Positions 23,998-45,270 of a DNA stretch of 64,000 bases are shown one piece after another. The position numbers and the translations under genes are program-made. The first letter of the stretch is position 1; every line of letters begins with the position of its first letter. Origin of the DNA: Moringa oleifera (taxonomy: Eukaryota > Streptophyta > Magnoliopsida > Brassicales > Moringaceae); contig JAJFZO010000094.1 of NCBI GenBank assembly GCA_021397835.1, positions 7,416,001-7,480,000 of the forward strand. The letters run 5' to 3'. The notes beneath the pieces are model-generated. The model saw only the letters and a list, made by a program, of their open reading frames with translations. It had not been told where the DNA came from and did no database searches.

Positions 23998-24573
23998 CTA
24001 GACAACTGCGACCTTAGCACCAGCTTCTTCAAGCTGCTTCTTGGCCTCTTCAGCCTCGTCCTTGGACACTCCCTCCTTGAACTTCTTGGGCAATCCTTCA
24101 ATCAGCTCCTTGGCCTCCTTCAGGGCCAAGCTTGTCAATGCCCTCACAGATTTAATCACCGCGATCCTAGCGTTGCTGGGCACGTCTTCAATCACGACAT
24201 CGAACTCCGTCTTCTCCTCAGGCGCGGCAGGCCCAGCGTCTCCGCCAGCGGCTCCGGGAGCGGCCACTACTGCGGCCGGGGCGAAGGCAGCTGCGGACAC
24301 GCCGAGTTTGTCCTGGAGATAGTCGACAAGGGTGCGGGCCTCCTCGAGGGTCAGGGAGGAGATTTCAGCCCCGAGCTTTTCGATCTTCTCTGGGGCGGAG
24401 ACTGCGGCAATAGGGCGGAGGTGGGTGCTGCGGTGGGTGAGGTTGGTTGTGTAGTGGGGGCGAAATGGAAATTCTACTGCAGTCAGTTTGGTGGGGTAGT
24501 TTGTAGGGTGGGAGGTGAGTGTAGGATAAGAAGAGGAACGAAGACTGAGTGTTGTTGAGAGAGTTGCTGCCAT
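23998..24573 (-). CDS. RPL12: 50S ribosomal protein L12, chloroplastic
   Basis: A single-exon ORF of 191 residues. Residues 1 to about 57 form a Ser/Thr-rich transit peptide for plastid import. The mature part starts near [12 protein letters not shown] and has the L7/L12 N-terminal dimer domain (about 60-95), an Ala/Gly/Pro-rich hinge (about 96-120) and the conserved C-terminal domain from EKTEFDVV to the end, with the translation-factor-binding helices ([28 protein letters not shown] region). L12 forms the flexible stalk of the plastid ribosome that recruits elongation factors. Length and lack of introns agree with the family. Only one copy is present here, whereas I recall three tandem copies at the Arabidopsis locus (At3g27830-At3g27850). 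Confidence 0.97.
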   Translation of the reverse strand: MAATLSTTLSLRSSSYPTLTSHPTNYPTKLTAVEFPFRPHYTTNLTHRSTHLRPIAAVSAPEKIEKLGAEISSLTLEEARTLVDYLQDKLGVSAAAFAPAAVVAAPGAAGGDAGPAAPEEKTEFDVVIEDVPSNARIAVIKSVRALTSLALKEAKELIEGLPKKFKEGVSKDEAEEAKKQLEEAGAKVAVV

Positions 24574-24743
24574 TGTCTTCTATTCTCTTCTGACCGGCAG
24601 AGCGCGAAGAGGGAGAGGCTTTTTGTAGACTGAAGAAGAAGATAGGAAAAGGATAAGGAGCAGTGAGGGAAGCCAAGGAAGAGTCTATACAAGTTTAGAT
24701 AAGCATCTGATTTTACGAAGTTACCCTTATAGCTTGGGTAACT

Positions 24744-24748
24744 AAAAA
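24744..24748 (-). terminator. Pol III terminator of tRNA-Pro
   Basis: Five T residues in the tRNA sense, about 11 bases after the tRNA 3' end. Confidence 0.7.
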
Positions 24749-24758
24749 TTAGAATAGA

Positions 24759-24830
24759 GGGGCATTCCGAGAATCGAACTCGGGACCTCTCGCACCCAAA
24801 GCGAGAATCATACCACTAGACCAAATGCCC
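24759..24830 (-). tRNA. tRNA-Pro (anticodon UGG)
   Basis: A 72-base cloverleaf on the minus strand: acceptor stem GGGCATT/AATGCCC with discriminator C, D arm with GGTCTAGTGGTATGA (A box), anticodon loop TTTGGGT giving anticodon TGG, and T arm GTTCGATTC (B box). No intron and no encoded CCA, as usual in nuclear genes. A run of five T on the transcribed sense at about 24744-24748 is a Pol III terminator. It reads in the same direction as RPL12, lying downstream of MDAR4 and upstream of RPL12. Confidence 0.97.
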
Positions 24831-25289
24831 ATTTTCTGATATATCATCCTAGTGTACAATAGGCTAGTCTTTGGGAGTTAATATGAAGTATTTTTTTGAA
24901 AGTAATTAATTTATTCTATTAATATAAACAAATAAAATCATACTATTAATTTTATTAAATAACCATGTAGCAACCTCTTCTCTTTTCAAAAATCAACAAA
25001 AGAGCCTAGTTGTATCATTCAAAAAGAAATACAGTGAGTGCTGCATCCATCAAACATGATGACAAAGATACCTATAAATGACAAAGAAATGGGACAGATT
25101 ATACAAATTCTGAGTCTAAGACATAACTTTCCATTGGCTATTCTAATGTTTAGCCTGTATTCCCGGACGGAATAGGAAACAAAATGTACCAAGAACTTTG
25201 ATTTCTCCTACCCCAATCAATGTTACAACAAACAGTAAAACCAGATACACCAACACCCTCCGATGGCTAAGGCTACTGAGTTCTGATCT

Positions 25290-32440
<7,151 letters not shown>

Positions 32441-34538
32441 TTAATCACCGTTAAGTAACTGCATGGACCAGAGATCCTCCATGCTCCAGTAGTTTTCGTT
32501 CGACTCAGCCGGCATAGGTGCCGGAAAAGTCTCCATGTTTGCGGGATACGATGTCGGCGGGGAGTAGGTCTCCATGGCGTCCGCTGTGCCGGAGACTTGA
32601 CTTGACGAGCTCGCTTGCTCGTGTGCCTCAGAATTTTGTACCGAGAAATTCTCCGCTTGCTTGATGTGTTTCTGGATTCTAGTCCTCCAGTAGTTTTTTA
32701 TCTCGTTGTCCGTCCTCCCCGGTAGATGCTTCGCGATCTTCGACCACCTGCACTCGCAGTTAATAAAATTAAATTGTAGTTAAGTTTAATAGTAATAATA
32801 ATAATATAATGGTGTATTTTGGTCACGTGTTGGAATTCGTTGAGAGTTAGAACGTGGAAACCTAACAGGGGGCCGACCATGACACGAAGAGCCAAAATAA
32901 TAGGGTTCATGTCTACTTCAGCGAAAGCTAAAGGAGTCGGCTTTGGTTTGAGATGGAGAGAGTGTACATGTGAACGATTCCAATGGGTTCGCCTCAAAAC
33001 GGAAAGTTTTATTGCTCACTCTGCTCGGTTTCCACTCCCAAACGTGGCTTTAAAGCAAGCACAGTCCTCTCGTGTTAGGTACCTGCCTTCCTCCAAATAA
33101 TTATAATATATAATTAATTTTTAATATTATTATAAAAAATCATTTATCCCATTTACAAGTTTTAAAAGTCAGAAAATAAATAATTATTATTATAATTATA
33201 ATAAAGAGGTATGATTCTGTGGAGCTGAAACCCATCATCTTCCCATGCACTTCTAAGCCCTCCAAAGCACTAAACCTTGCTCAAAGTAAGAGGATAGAGT
33301 TACGGGCTTACCTCCAACACTGAAAGATCTTAATCTGGGTAACTCGTTTCTGCCGAAATTTTAATTATGAAGAAATAAATGGAATTTTTTGAGATAATTT
33401 TAGAAATTAAGCAAAAATTAAATCAAGCGCCTTTTGATACGGATTTTGATCAGTTTATCTGATGATGTGCGAAGTGTACTGCATGGAAGGTAGGTCTCAC
33501 TGGAGATGATGTGTCCCAAGTCCACAGTATAACACCTGGAACGAGAGAGGCATAAAAAAGCATGCCCCCTTTCTCGGCAAAAGGTTCTGTTAGTATTCCA
33601 TATATCATGACCGCGTAACACTAAGAAAATTATGCATGCGTAGATTTAAATCCCCCAAAAAAATTAAAAAATAAAAAAGAGAGATTTTTGCCGGGCATGA
33701 ACATTGAAGGGACGAATTCAAGCACGAGGTTTTTTTCAGAGCCACAAGTTTCATAACACCCACGTGCTGAAATCTCTTTTGCGGCCCTGAATAACTCCCC
33801 CACGTTTGCAATATCCCTCTCTCTCTCCTCCTCTCTCTCTCTCTGCGGGCACCTAAGAGAAAAGGGAGGCTAAGAGCGTACTTTTCCTTAATCAAAGCAC
33901 TATAAAAGCCAAAGGAGAGGACTCATAGTTGTTCTTGAGAAGGTGACGGATAGATACAGTTGATATATACATATGAATATGTATGTGTAAATATATCTTC
34001 GTGTATAAGTTTCTATATGGAGCTTCCCCGTGGTGTTATAAATATGCTATTATCGTAACATTAACTGACCTGTTTCCCCACTTAGCATGCAGTTCCATGA
34101 TCAGAAGCTGTTCCTCCGGCGTGATGTTTCCTCTCCTGACGTCTGGGCGCAAGTAGTTCAGCCACCGGAGCCGGCAGCTTTTTCCGGTACGTTTTAGGCC
34201 TACAACAGCATAGTTTTGGTTACTGCGGTTACTGTCTCGAATCTCGATCTTCTTCCGAAGAAAGAAGAAGGAGAAGAGGGAGAAAGATGAAAGATCTGCT
34301 ATACAGGGTCAGTTAGGGTTTGCTTGTTGAAGAAAGAGAGAGAAGTCTTTCTTCCGTGTTTTTTTATTTTTTATCTCTTGTTTGATCGAACAGGTTTACC
34401 TGCAGATTTAGCGAGAGAGTTCCATACGCCTTCACCATGGTTGGCGATATAGTTGATCAGAATCAGGTCTTCCTCCATAGTCCACGGTCCTTTTCTGACC
34501 TCAGCATCCTGAGACGAGTTGCATGGTCTTTTATCCAT
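32441..34538 (-). CDS. MYB21: R2R3-MYB transcription factor, subgroup 19 (MYB21/MYB24/MYB57 type)
   Basis: Three exons: 34538-34400, 34199-34070 and 32747-32441, giving 191 residues. The intron positions (phase 1 after the AKSA codons, phase 2 within the GNRW stretch) are the standard ones for plant R2R3-MYB genes. R2 covers about 15-65 and R3 about 68-116, with the regularly spaced Trp residues; the DNA-binding helices contain [18 protein letters not shown] and [17 protein letters not shown]. The C terminus [18 protein letters not shown] is the subgroup 19 activation motif, which separates it from subgroup 20 factors with near-identical N termini. In Arabidopsis these factors act downstream of jasmonate (as JAZ partners) and gibberellin in stamen filament growth, pollen maturation and petal metabolism. 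Intron 2 is long (1322 bases). MYB21 versus MYB24 cannot be separated here; neighbouring genes match the MYB21 locus (At3g27810). Confidence 0.95.
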
Positions 34539-34668
34539 TTCTCTTTCTTCACCAGAGCAAGAAAGAGAAGAAATAAAGAGAAAGCCAGAGGAAAAGACAG
34601 AAAGAGAAAGAGAAAGGGGTGTGTCTGTGTGTGGTGAAGAAAGATAATGAGGTGATGGGTAGCTGGTG

Positions 34669-34679
34669 CCTTTTATAGG
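34669..34679 (-). promoter_or_regulatory. TATA box of the MYB gene
   Basis: CCTATAAAAGG on the minus strand, about 131 bases upstream of the ATG, predicting a start near 34645 and a leader of about 105 bases rich in CT. A (GA)n tract at 34735-34753 lies just upstream. Confidence 0.65.
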
Positions 34680-34734
34680 AGAGATCTTAAGACAATTTTT
34701 ACTAGTAATAATTAAGAAGCTAATCAAGATTACC

Positions 34735-34754
34735 AGAGAGAGAGAGAGAGAGAA
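34735..34754. repeat. (GA)n microsatellite
   Basis: About nine GA repeats in the MYB promoter. Confidence 0.85.
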
Positions 34755-37700
34755 GACCTAACTATCATTTTTTCGACACTCCATGGATGCATGACCGATA
34801 TTATAGCGCATGTTGCATTGCATGCATCTTACATATGAATATAAAATACAATATATATCACCTAGGGTTATATATTTTACATAAGTTGTACCACACCATA
34901 TATTATACGCTTCGGTTTCCTCTAGGTTGTAAATAATAACGCATGTTCTTCTCAGCGACCTTACGTTATAGTATATATATACAAGTATTATCTTCTATTA
35001 TATGGTTTTTGTTATGAAAATTAATTAGCGTCAGATAAAGGGAGATTATTGCCAAGAAATTTAGAACCCACGTGCCTGACTCCTATGGAACATGCCTTCA
35101 TGCCAGCATATATGATTACTGTGCATCAAAAATATAAATTTATTACTTAAAAAAAAAAAAAACCAAGATCAGGTAAAGCAAAGGTTTTGTGTTGGATCGT
35201 TAGGCATACAGGCTGCGGCACATGGTCATATCTTTGAATGCCATCCAATGCTTAAGAAAAAGATTCGATAATTGTTATAAGATCGACTCTTGATCAAAAT
35301 CCAAGCTGTTACACATTTTGAGCTGCTGGATTTTTGGATCCACGTTCCAGTGTAGGACATGTACATATATGTTGGTGGTAGAGAAAACACATGACCCAGA
35401 GGAAAATGAAAATAGCCAAAAAAAAAAAAAAGAACCGATCAGTCGGGGAGCTACCGATTCGGATCAAAATCCAAAAATATATTGAAAAAATGTCAACATA
35501 TGATTAATTTGACATTCGGATTGAATATGAAAAACACTGTGAGTTTATTTAATTCAAATATATCTAAGTCGAACCTACACCTTCTGTTGAGATATATATG
35601 ATTTATTTTTTTTAATTATAAGCTAATTTTTTAGTTAAAACCTGTGTTTTTAAGTATCCATCATGATTTTTTTTTTTTTTGATGAATTTGGGGCGTGGAA
35701 TCTAGCTAGCTCGATTGGTGATATTCCATCGGAAACAAAAAAATCAAATAGGGGAGTGAATAAGCTTGTTAGCTATTTAATTAGTTGAGTTCCTTAACCC
35801 TAATTCCCCTTAATTTTCATTTCTTTACATGAAAAGATCGGGTTGATGTTAGGGTTATATAAAAAGCTATTAGAACAATAAATCAGCTGATGGCTTACGG
35901 TTTTGAGCTATTATATCTATTGATAACATGGTATGTTCAATTCTTCTTACTCTTTCTCGTAATAAGAAGTTTTAATTAACTAAGAGTGGTAAACACGAAT
36001 TAGGCCATGTAAATTAATTATCCGGGATGTACCCATGTTCACGGCAAAAATACATTTGATCAGCTAGGGTTCTAAGAAATTAATTGAGATCTACTTAGTG
36101 TCGATCATATAATAAAACAAAATATACTTTATTGAGTTAGGTTTCGAAAGCTATCCTATCCACAAGAGGTTAATTAGAAAGAAAGGACAAATGACATTAA
36201 GTGTATGGTTTAGACATCAACAAACCTTAATATCTAAGCTAATTAAAAAGACTAATGATTCCTAACACAATATCTATCAAAGGAAGTTTGAGCCACATAA
36301 TCTCATTCATTTCTGAAACCCTAAGTTTTTTTTTTTTTTTGATTTCCTTGTGTGTAACAAACACATATTAGTCACCAAGTAAAAGTTCTCTGGATTCTAT
36401 ACCAATTTTGGTAAGCTCATGTCGTGGCTCTGAATGATTAATAAACCTCAATCCTTTCGTCGTTTTTTACATGATATGTTGCTGTTCGATGAAATAAATC
36501 TGATTAGTGGTTAGATTTCACATCATTCAAAAATCATATCATTATTTAATATATTTTGTACATGGAATCTGTGGACATTTTTTTATCATGATAAATTAAT
36601 TAACAAAAAATTAGTATCTAATGATTAATTTATAAAATTTTGAATTTAATAATTTTTAAAAAATTTAAATATTTAATTTGATTTATAAATTAACAATTAA
36701 AAAATATTATTTAAAATAATTTTAAAATAAATAGTAACGCATAGTATCAATAACGTAATATGATTCAAATAATATCACGTCCTACTCTGTAGATTTTTGG
36801 AGTTTGTTGCGCATGCGTGTCGTTCCCCAAGACCTTGATTTTTTTTTATTTTCTTTTTGGAGCTACCAACTTGGAGTCACTAAGCTTCATTAATTGCTTG
36901 TAGAAAGGCTTATTGCTTAGTCAGAGAAACGAACAAGAAGGCTTTTTAATCAGTCCATGTTAAGTGGGGTTATGGTGGATGACAAGCTTGCCTGAGGATC
37001 AAAATCAGATGGCTCCAATTGTGAAAGGCAAAACCATGTGAGCACAAGTAATGAGATTGATTCGGAGCCAAGTATCTGTATATATTGCCTTCTTTTAATA
37101 GAGACGACTTGATCACAGCCACAAATAAAATTTGTGGCTAATATGTGGATTAGGCTGTCTGCAACTATGGAAAGTCCACAGACAAACCCTAAATTAGGGA
37201 CTAATGGTGTCTGTTTAGAAATTGCATGTTTATCTAACTAGTCACTGTGTGGAAAGAGTACCATGAGTTTGAAGTTGACACGATGAATGATCTGACAGAA
37301 GTGAAGGAAGAAGAGTCTTAGTAGGTAAGCTTATTCTTTTTAAAGAGATTTAGGACAAAGGAAAGCTGTCTTGTAATGGCTTATGTGTAAGAATGAGAGT
37401 TTTCTGTTCACTTTACAAGACTTATAAATGGTAAAACTGTACCAAATTGGCAACAAAAGATCAAGCCATTTACTAGCAGTAAGAACACCCAAGGAACTTG
37501 GCACAACAAGGTTCGACATCTTAATCCATCATTCCGTGATTTATTTACGGATCTGTAAATGAAAGTCATCCATTTCACTACTAATCAATGAAACAGTGTC
37601 CTAAGTTTTACACCCTGCTGTGTAAAGCCTTGAAGGTGGCCTGAGTTTTGGGCCTATAGTTTGAGAACCCAATTGGAGACTGTGTCTAATCTTTCACTAA

Positions 37701-38077
37701 AAGCTAAGGCTTCCAGCCCAGTCGCTAGTGTTCATTTGGGCAGACAGTGCAGGTCCAGTGGCATGGTACAGGTCCATTAGGCCCACGCAATGCTACTCTA
37801 CTGGTGTTACAGGGTCACGTGGAAGTTGATTGGAAAAGCAAAGAGAACATATAAAGCAAAACATTAATAAGCAGAGATATTCATTGCTTGACAAGCAGTA
37901 ACATCATCATAGATTTATAGCTAACAGGCTAGCTAAAACAACAATTAGACAAACTCATACTTCTTGTATCTGAACAACCATTCTGCCATTACAACAAAAC
38001 ATTGAACAAAGGAGGAACTATCATCTTCAGAATTGCCAGAATCTCTTCAAGACTATCAACCAAAATCCTTGACATAC
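34755..38077. other. Intergenic region between MYB promoter and ARF 3' end
   Basis: About 3.3 kb of moderately AT-rich sequence without ORFs of coding character. The last 150-200 bases (about 37900-38077) look like the ARF 3' UTR. No transposon ends or RNA genes were recognised. Confidence 0.5.
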
Positions 38078-40844
<2,767 letters not shown>

Positions 40845-40854
40845 CTAACTAGCT

Positions 40855-41495
40855 CTGAATCAACCAACAAATACACAAAAACAAATCAAAATGCAGAAGA
40901 AAAAAAAAGATTATCCATCAAATAAGAGGCATATAAACTCAAAAGATGATAATACAACAACAAAGGGAACAAAAAAAAGTAACTATTATAAAGGCGTAAA
41001 TTCAAATCACTGTACTATAGAAGGCATGAGTAGAAGACGGAACAGAAAATAAAATCCTAAAGCAGTAGAAAATCATCAAGAAGAAACGCTAACAATAGAA
41101 AATTGGAAGATGGACGTATAGAATAAAATTTAATAACCGAAAACTCGAAACGCGAATCACTATGGCACATGAAAACTAGAGAATCATGATTAAGAAAAAA
41201 AAACAAAACACAAACGACTTGGAGTCGGATAAATGCTGATCTGACAGGTAACAAGTGGCGTCAATAACAAATCGAACAAAATTTTAAGGGATCCATTCGA
41301 CTTCACCAGGAAAAAAACAACAATTTCAGACACGAGCAATTTTACATGTCAAAAGACCGAAACTTGCTGATTAAAAACTTTCACATGAAAATCAGTGATA
41401 ATACCTGCTAATAAACTACCCAGATGTAAAATAACAACTAGGATTGAAGATTGTGCGGATTAAGGAGTCTGAAAATGAAGAATGGGAGCATTTAC
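40855..41495 (-). other. Likely 5'-UTR intron of the ARF gene
   Basis: Donor CAGAG/GTAAATG at 41495 and acceptor GATTCAG ending at 40855 bound 641 bases of A/T-rich sequence, leaving 22 bases of UTR before the ATG. Leader introns near this position are known in plant ARF genes. The first UTR exon would be about 41496-41570, purine-poor in the sense strand. Confidence 0.55.
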
Positions 41496-41699
41496 CTCTG
41501 GGAAGCTTGGAAGAAGGATCTAATTGGAGAGGAAAGAGCGAGCCGCGAGTTTTGATGAGACGTGATTCTCTTCCTTTCCTTTTTATTTTCTTTATTTACG
41601 GGCCTCTAATAATAGCTTTTGACCGAATCGGAGTTTCTTTGACGAGTTATTTACAAATGAATGCATTTCCAGAGCCACATATTCCAATATAGACCCTTA

Positions 41700-44600
41700 T
41701 AAGCTCATAAATTGCAATTAGAACCCTTTATTCTCCCTTACATTTTTTAAAAAATTACCAAAATTAGTATTTCGCGTTCTTTTTACAAAACAAATTATTT
41801 TTATTAAATTTTATTTTAATATTTAAATATATTACAAAAATAATAACATTTTTAAAATTGAATAAACTTAAAAATTAAATTTATTTATTTAAATATTTTG
41901 TCTCTTTCTTTTTATATTTTTTCCTTAAGTTTTTTTTTCTCTTTGGTCTCTCTTTGTACTTTTTTTTAAAACTTTTGTATTCAAGATTTGTCAAGCTAAA
42001 ATTCAAAAAAATAAAAGATAATCATTAATATTTTTGATTGATTCTTTTTTATTGATAAACAAACATCATAGACATTAAAAAGGAAGATAATAGTTTTTGT
42101 AATATATTTTTCTTTAAAATCAGAAATGATTGGAATGAGTCAATAGGGTATAGGTATACGTTTGAACAAAAATATAATTTAAAGTTGCAAAATTTTTATT
42201 AGTTTTAGTAAAAATCATGATATTTTTTATTTTGTTAGTTAAAGTGAAGAATCATGCAATGATAATGAAATCGTACAATATTTTATAAAATCATATCTTA
42301 ATTATTAAATCATAATATGAACATATAAGTTATTATTTTTTTATTTTATTATTTCTTTCGGCAAATCGTTATTTGTTTTTTAAATCGTTACTTATTTACT
42401 TAAATTGTAAAATCGTTACTTCTTCAGTAAAATCATTATTTTTTCTATAATAGTTTTTTAGATTTTCAAAACTTTTTGAAGGTCACATATGATTTATAAA
42501 CTAATACAATTTGGTCATATGCATTTAAATTAAAAAAATATCAAAATTCGAGTAAATAAATTAACAAACACATAAAAAGTTATAAAATAAATAAAAATTA
42601 AATATAAAATCAAATAAATCAAGTCATCAAACATAAAAACTATATACGAATTGAAAAACAATAAACAAAATTTAAATATATGATAAGAATTAGAAAACAC
42701 GATATGAAATTAAAAAATATGATGCAAAATTGGAAAAAAAATTAAAAAATTAAAAAACATGATACATAATTTAAAAAAATGATATGAAATTAAAAAATAT
42801 GATACGAAATTAAAAAATATCATATAAAATCATTAAATATAATATGAAATTAAAAAATATAATACGAAATTAAAAAACATGATACGATTTATAAGAATCA
42901 CATATGAGTATCAAATACGATATGGTTTTTGATATCAAGTTACGAAAATAAATATTCAATACATCCATATCAAAAAATTAAAGCCATAATCTCAAAAATA
43001 AAAATAAACACATGCGACGTACATGGATAACTCAAACTAATTATTGAATATCAAAATATTAAAAGAAACATGTAAAAAAAAATGTATAGTGTTATATCTA
43101 AGAATCAAATATTCGTAAACCAATAATCAAAATCACTTAAAACATATCAAAAACAATTCTCTCAAATTTTCACACACCAAAAGTAAATTCAAAACGATAA
43201 AACAAAGGCGAATCGAACGTTGTTGGACGATTCGATTCAATTCGTGAGTATCTAACAATCAAAAAATTTAAAATTTAAATCAAAATTATTATTTAAATAC
43301 ACACCTTAATTAATTTCTTTTAATTAAGCTAACTCAATGATATTTTTGATGATTTGTATATAATAAAATACAAAAAATTAACAGTAACATATTGAATAAT
43401 GACCGAAAAAAAAAATACAAGCTCAAAACTGAAATAAAAGAAAAAAAAAAGTACATTTGAAGGGGTTTGATTTTTGATTTTCTCGAATGGGTAAATAAAT
43501 AATTATATATTATTTATTAAGAATATTTTAATATAAAAATAGTTAAAAAGTGCTAAAATAATATAGATTACTAATTTAAGATATTTTCACTAATACTCTT
43601 GTACAATGTTCAAAAATAAAATTTTCTCTATTTTTTAAGAAGTGATTCGTGTGTTGGGTCATTGCAATTCATATACCAATCATGTGAATCACATTGGATA
43701 TCATCTGTATGAGTAATTTTTATATTATATTATATTATATTATATTTTATATAATATATGATTTAACATGATATAAAATTAAAATGTATTTAAATTAAAT
43801 CAGGTTAGATTGTGTTATTTTGTGTTAATTATTTTAATTTATATTAAAATACATTTTTATAAAAGTTTAATAATGTATTTAAAAAATATTTTTTATAAAA
43901 AATTTAGAATTTTATAGTTTATTTATATTTTTAAGTAGTCATTTACTATGAAAAAATTAATTCTATCATTTTAAATATACATTGAAATATAAAAATAAAA
44001 TAATAATAACATTTTTAATTTATTTTTTTTAAAAATTATTAATTTTTGTCCATTTCTAATAAAAATAAATTTATTTTATAATTTAAATATGAATCACCAT
44101 GTTAACACATGTATCTTGTATTGGATCAATGTACAATTCATAAAATATTATCACCTTCAATATTTTTATTTTTTAACGCAAACGACTTTTGCAATGAAAT
44201 TAAAATACTCAAACACTTTATATATCACATAAACTTCATTATTCAATTTTAAAAATAAAATATAGGTTTTTTTTACCACTAGTGCATTAATTTGGATATT
44301 CGTAGCATAAACTTAATATGTTTATTTAATTAAGAAATGTTAATAAAATATTTATTGTATAATGAATAAATGAATCCACATCTTTTAGTATAAGTGAATT
44401 CAAGATTAAACTTATATGCCCAAATTAATTTTGATTAAATTTATAAAGTTTTTTATAATTATATGCTTGTTATCGAGATTAATAATATACATGAGTACAA
44501 ATATAACAAAGGGCTATATGAATAATAATATAATAATTAAGGTCATATCTATTTATTTATAAATATATAATTCCTATGTGCAATCAAGTTTGATATCATC

Positions 44601-45180
44601 CAAATACGCTATGGATCCAACCATATACACATGTTAGATTTCACCTATAATTCCTGTGATATTTCAATAATGACAAATCATAAAAATGACATATATATTT
44701 TTATATTTAATTTACCAAAAAGAAAAAAATTCTCTTCATGGCGTATTATTCACAATAAATCTATCATATCAATTTTTATTTACTAAATTTAGCTCTTTAA
44801 ATTCACATAATATTGATATGTAAGGATAAAATGATTAAATTTTAATATCGTAAATTTAGATTGCAAAGTTTTAGGCATCAAGTTTTTTTTTCCTTCCCTT
44901 TTAGAAATTTTTGTGGTGTATAAAATTATATAATTATTACAGTTAAAAAATTAAGTGATTTGTGCATTGTTGCACAAAATAAACACTTTGAACCAACAAT
45001 ATTTTTGCTAAAAATAATAATTACAAGTTGGATGTTAAAAGAAAATAGCGATTAATAAAATACTAATAAGGAATATAAAATAATTAAAAAATATTTGTTA
45101 ATTAATTTATTTCAAATAAATAATACCTTTCTAGAGATTAGAGTGTAAGAGTAAAATATTTTAGAGTCTCAATAAAAAAA
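41700..45180. other. AT-rich intergenic block
   Basis: About 3.5 kb dominated by A/T tracts between the divergently oriented ARF and PDF1B genes. It contains the 20-bp minisatellite (42681-42890) and a short (TATAT)n tract near 43721-43747. No ORF, RNA gene or recognisable transposon protein was found. Its composition resembles scaffold/matrix attachment DNA, but that is inference. Confidence 0.55.
42681..42890. repeat. 20-bp minisatellite with phased A tracts
   Basis: About ten units of GATAYGAAATTAAAAAAYAT with exact 20-base spacing: copies start at 42681, 42701, 42721, 42761 (one degenerate step at 42741), 42781, 42801, 42821, 42841, 42861 and 42881. Divergence between units is modest. 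Each unit carries an AAATTAAAAAA tract, so the tracts repeat every two helical turns. Confidence 0.9.
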
Positions 45181-45270
45181 GTCTAGGCAGCGCAACTGCA
45201 AAAGGTCCGAAACACCACAAGCACATGTTTCCTCCCTCTCAACCGAAGGATTGGTGTTGCTGTCTCGACC

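Noticed and set aside
43620..44160. Two similar phrases around GAATCAC/ATGT in the AT-rich block, as possible LTRs
   Set aside because: Similarity is short and of low complexity, with no TG...CA ends, primer-binding site or coding domain between them.
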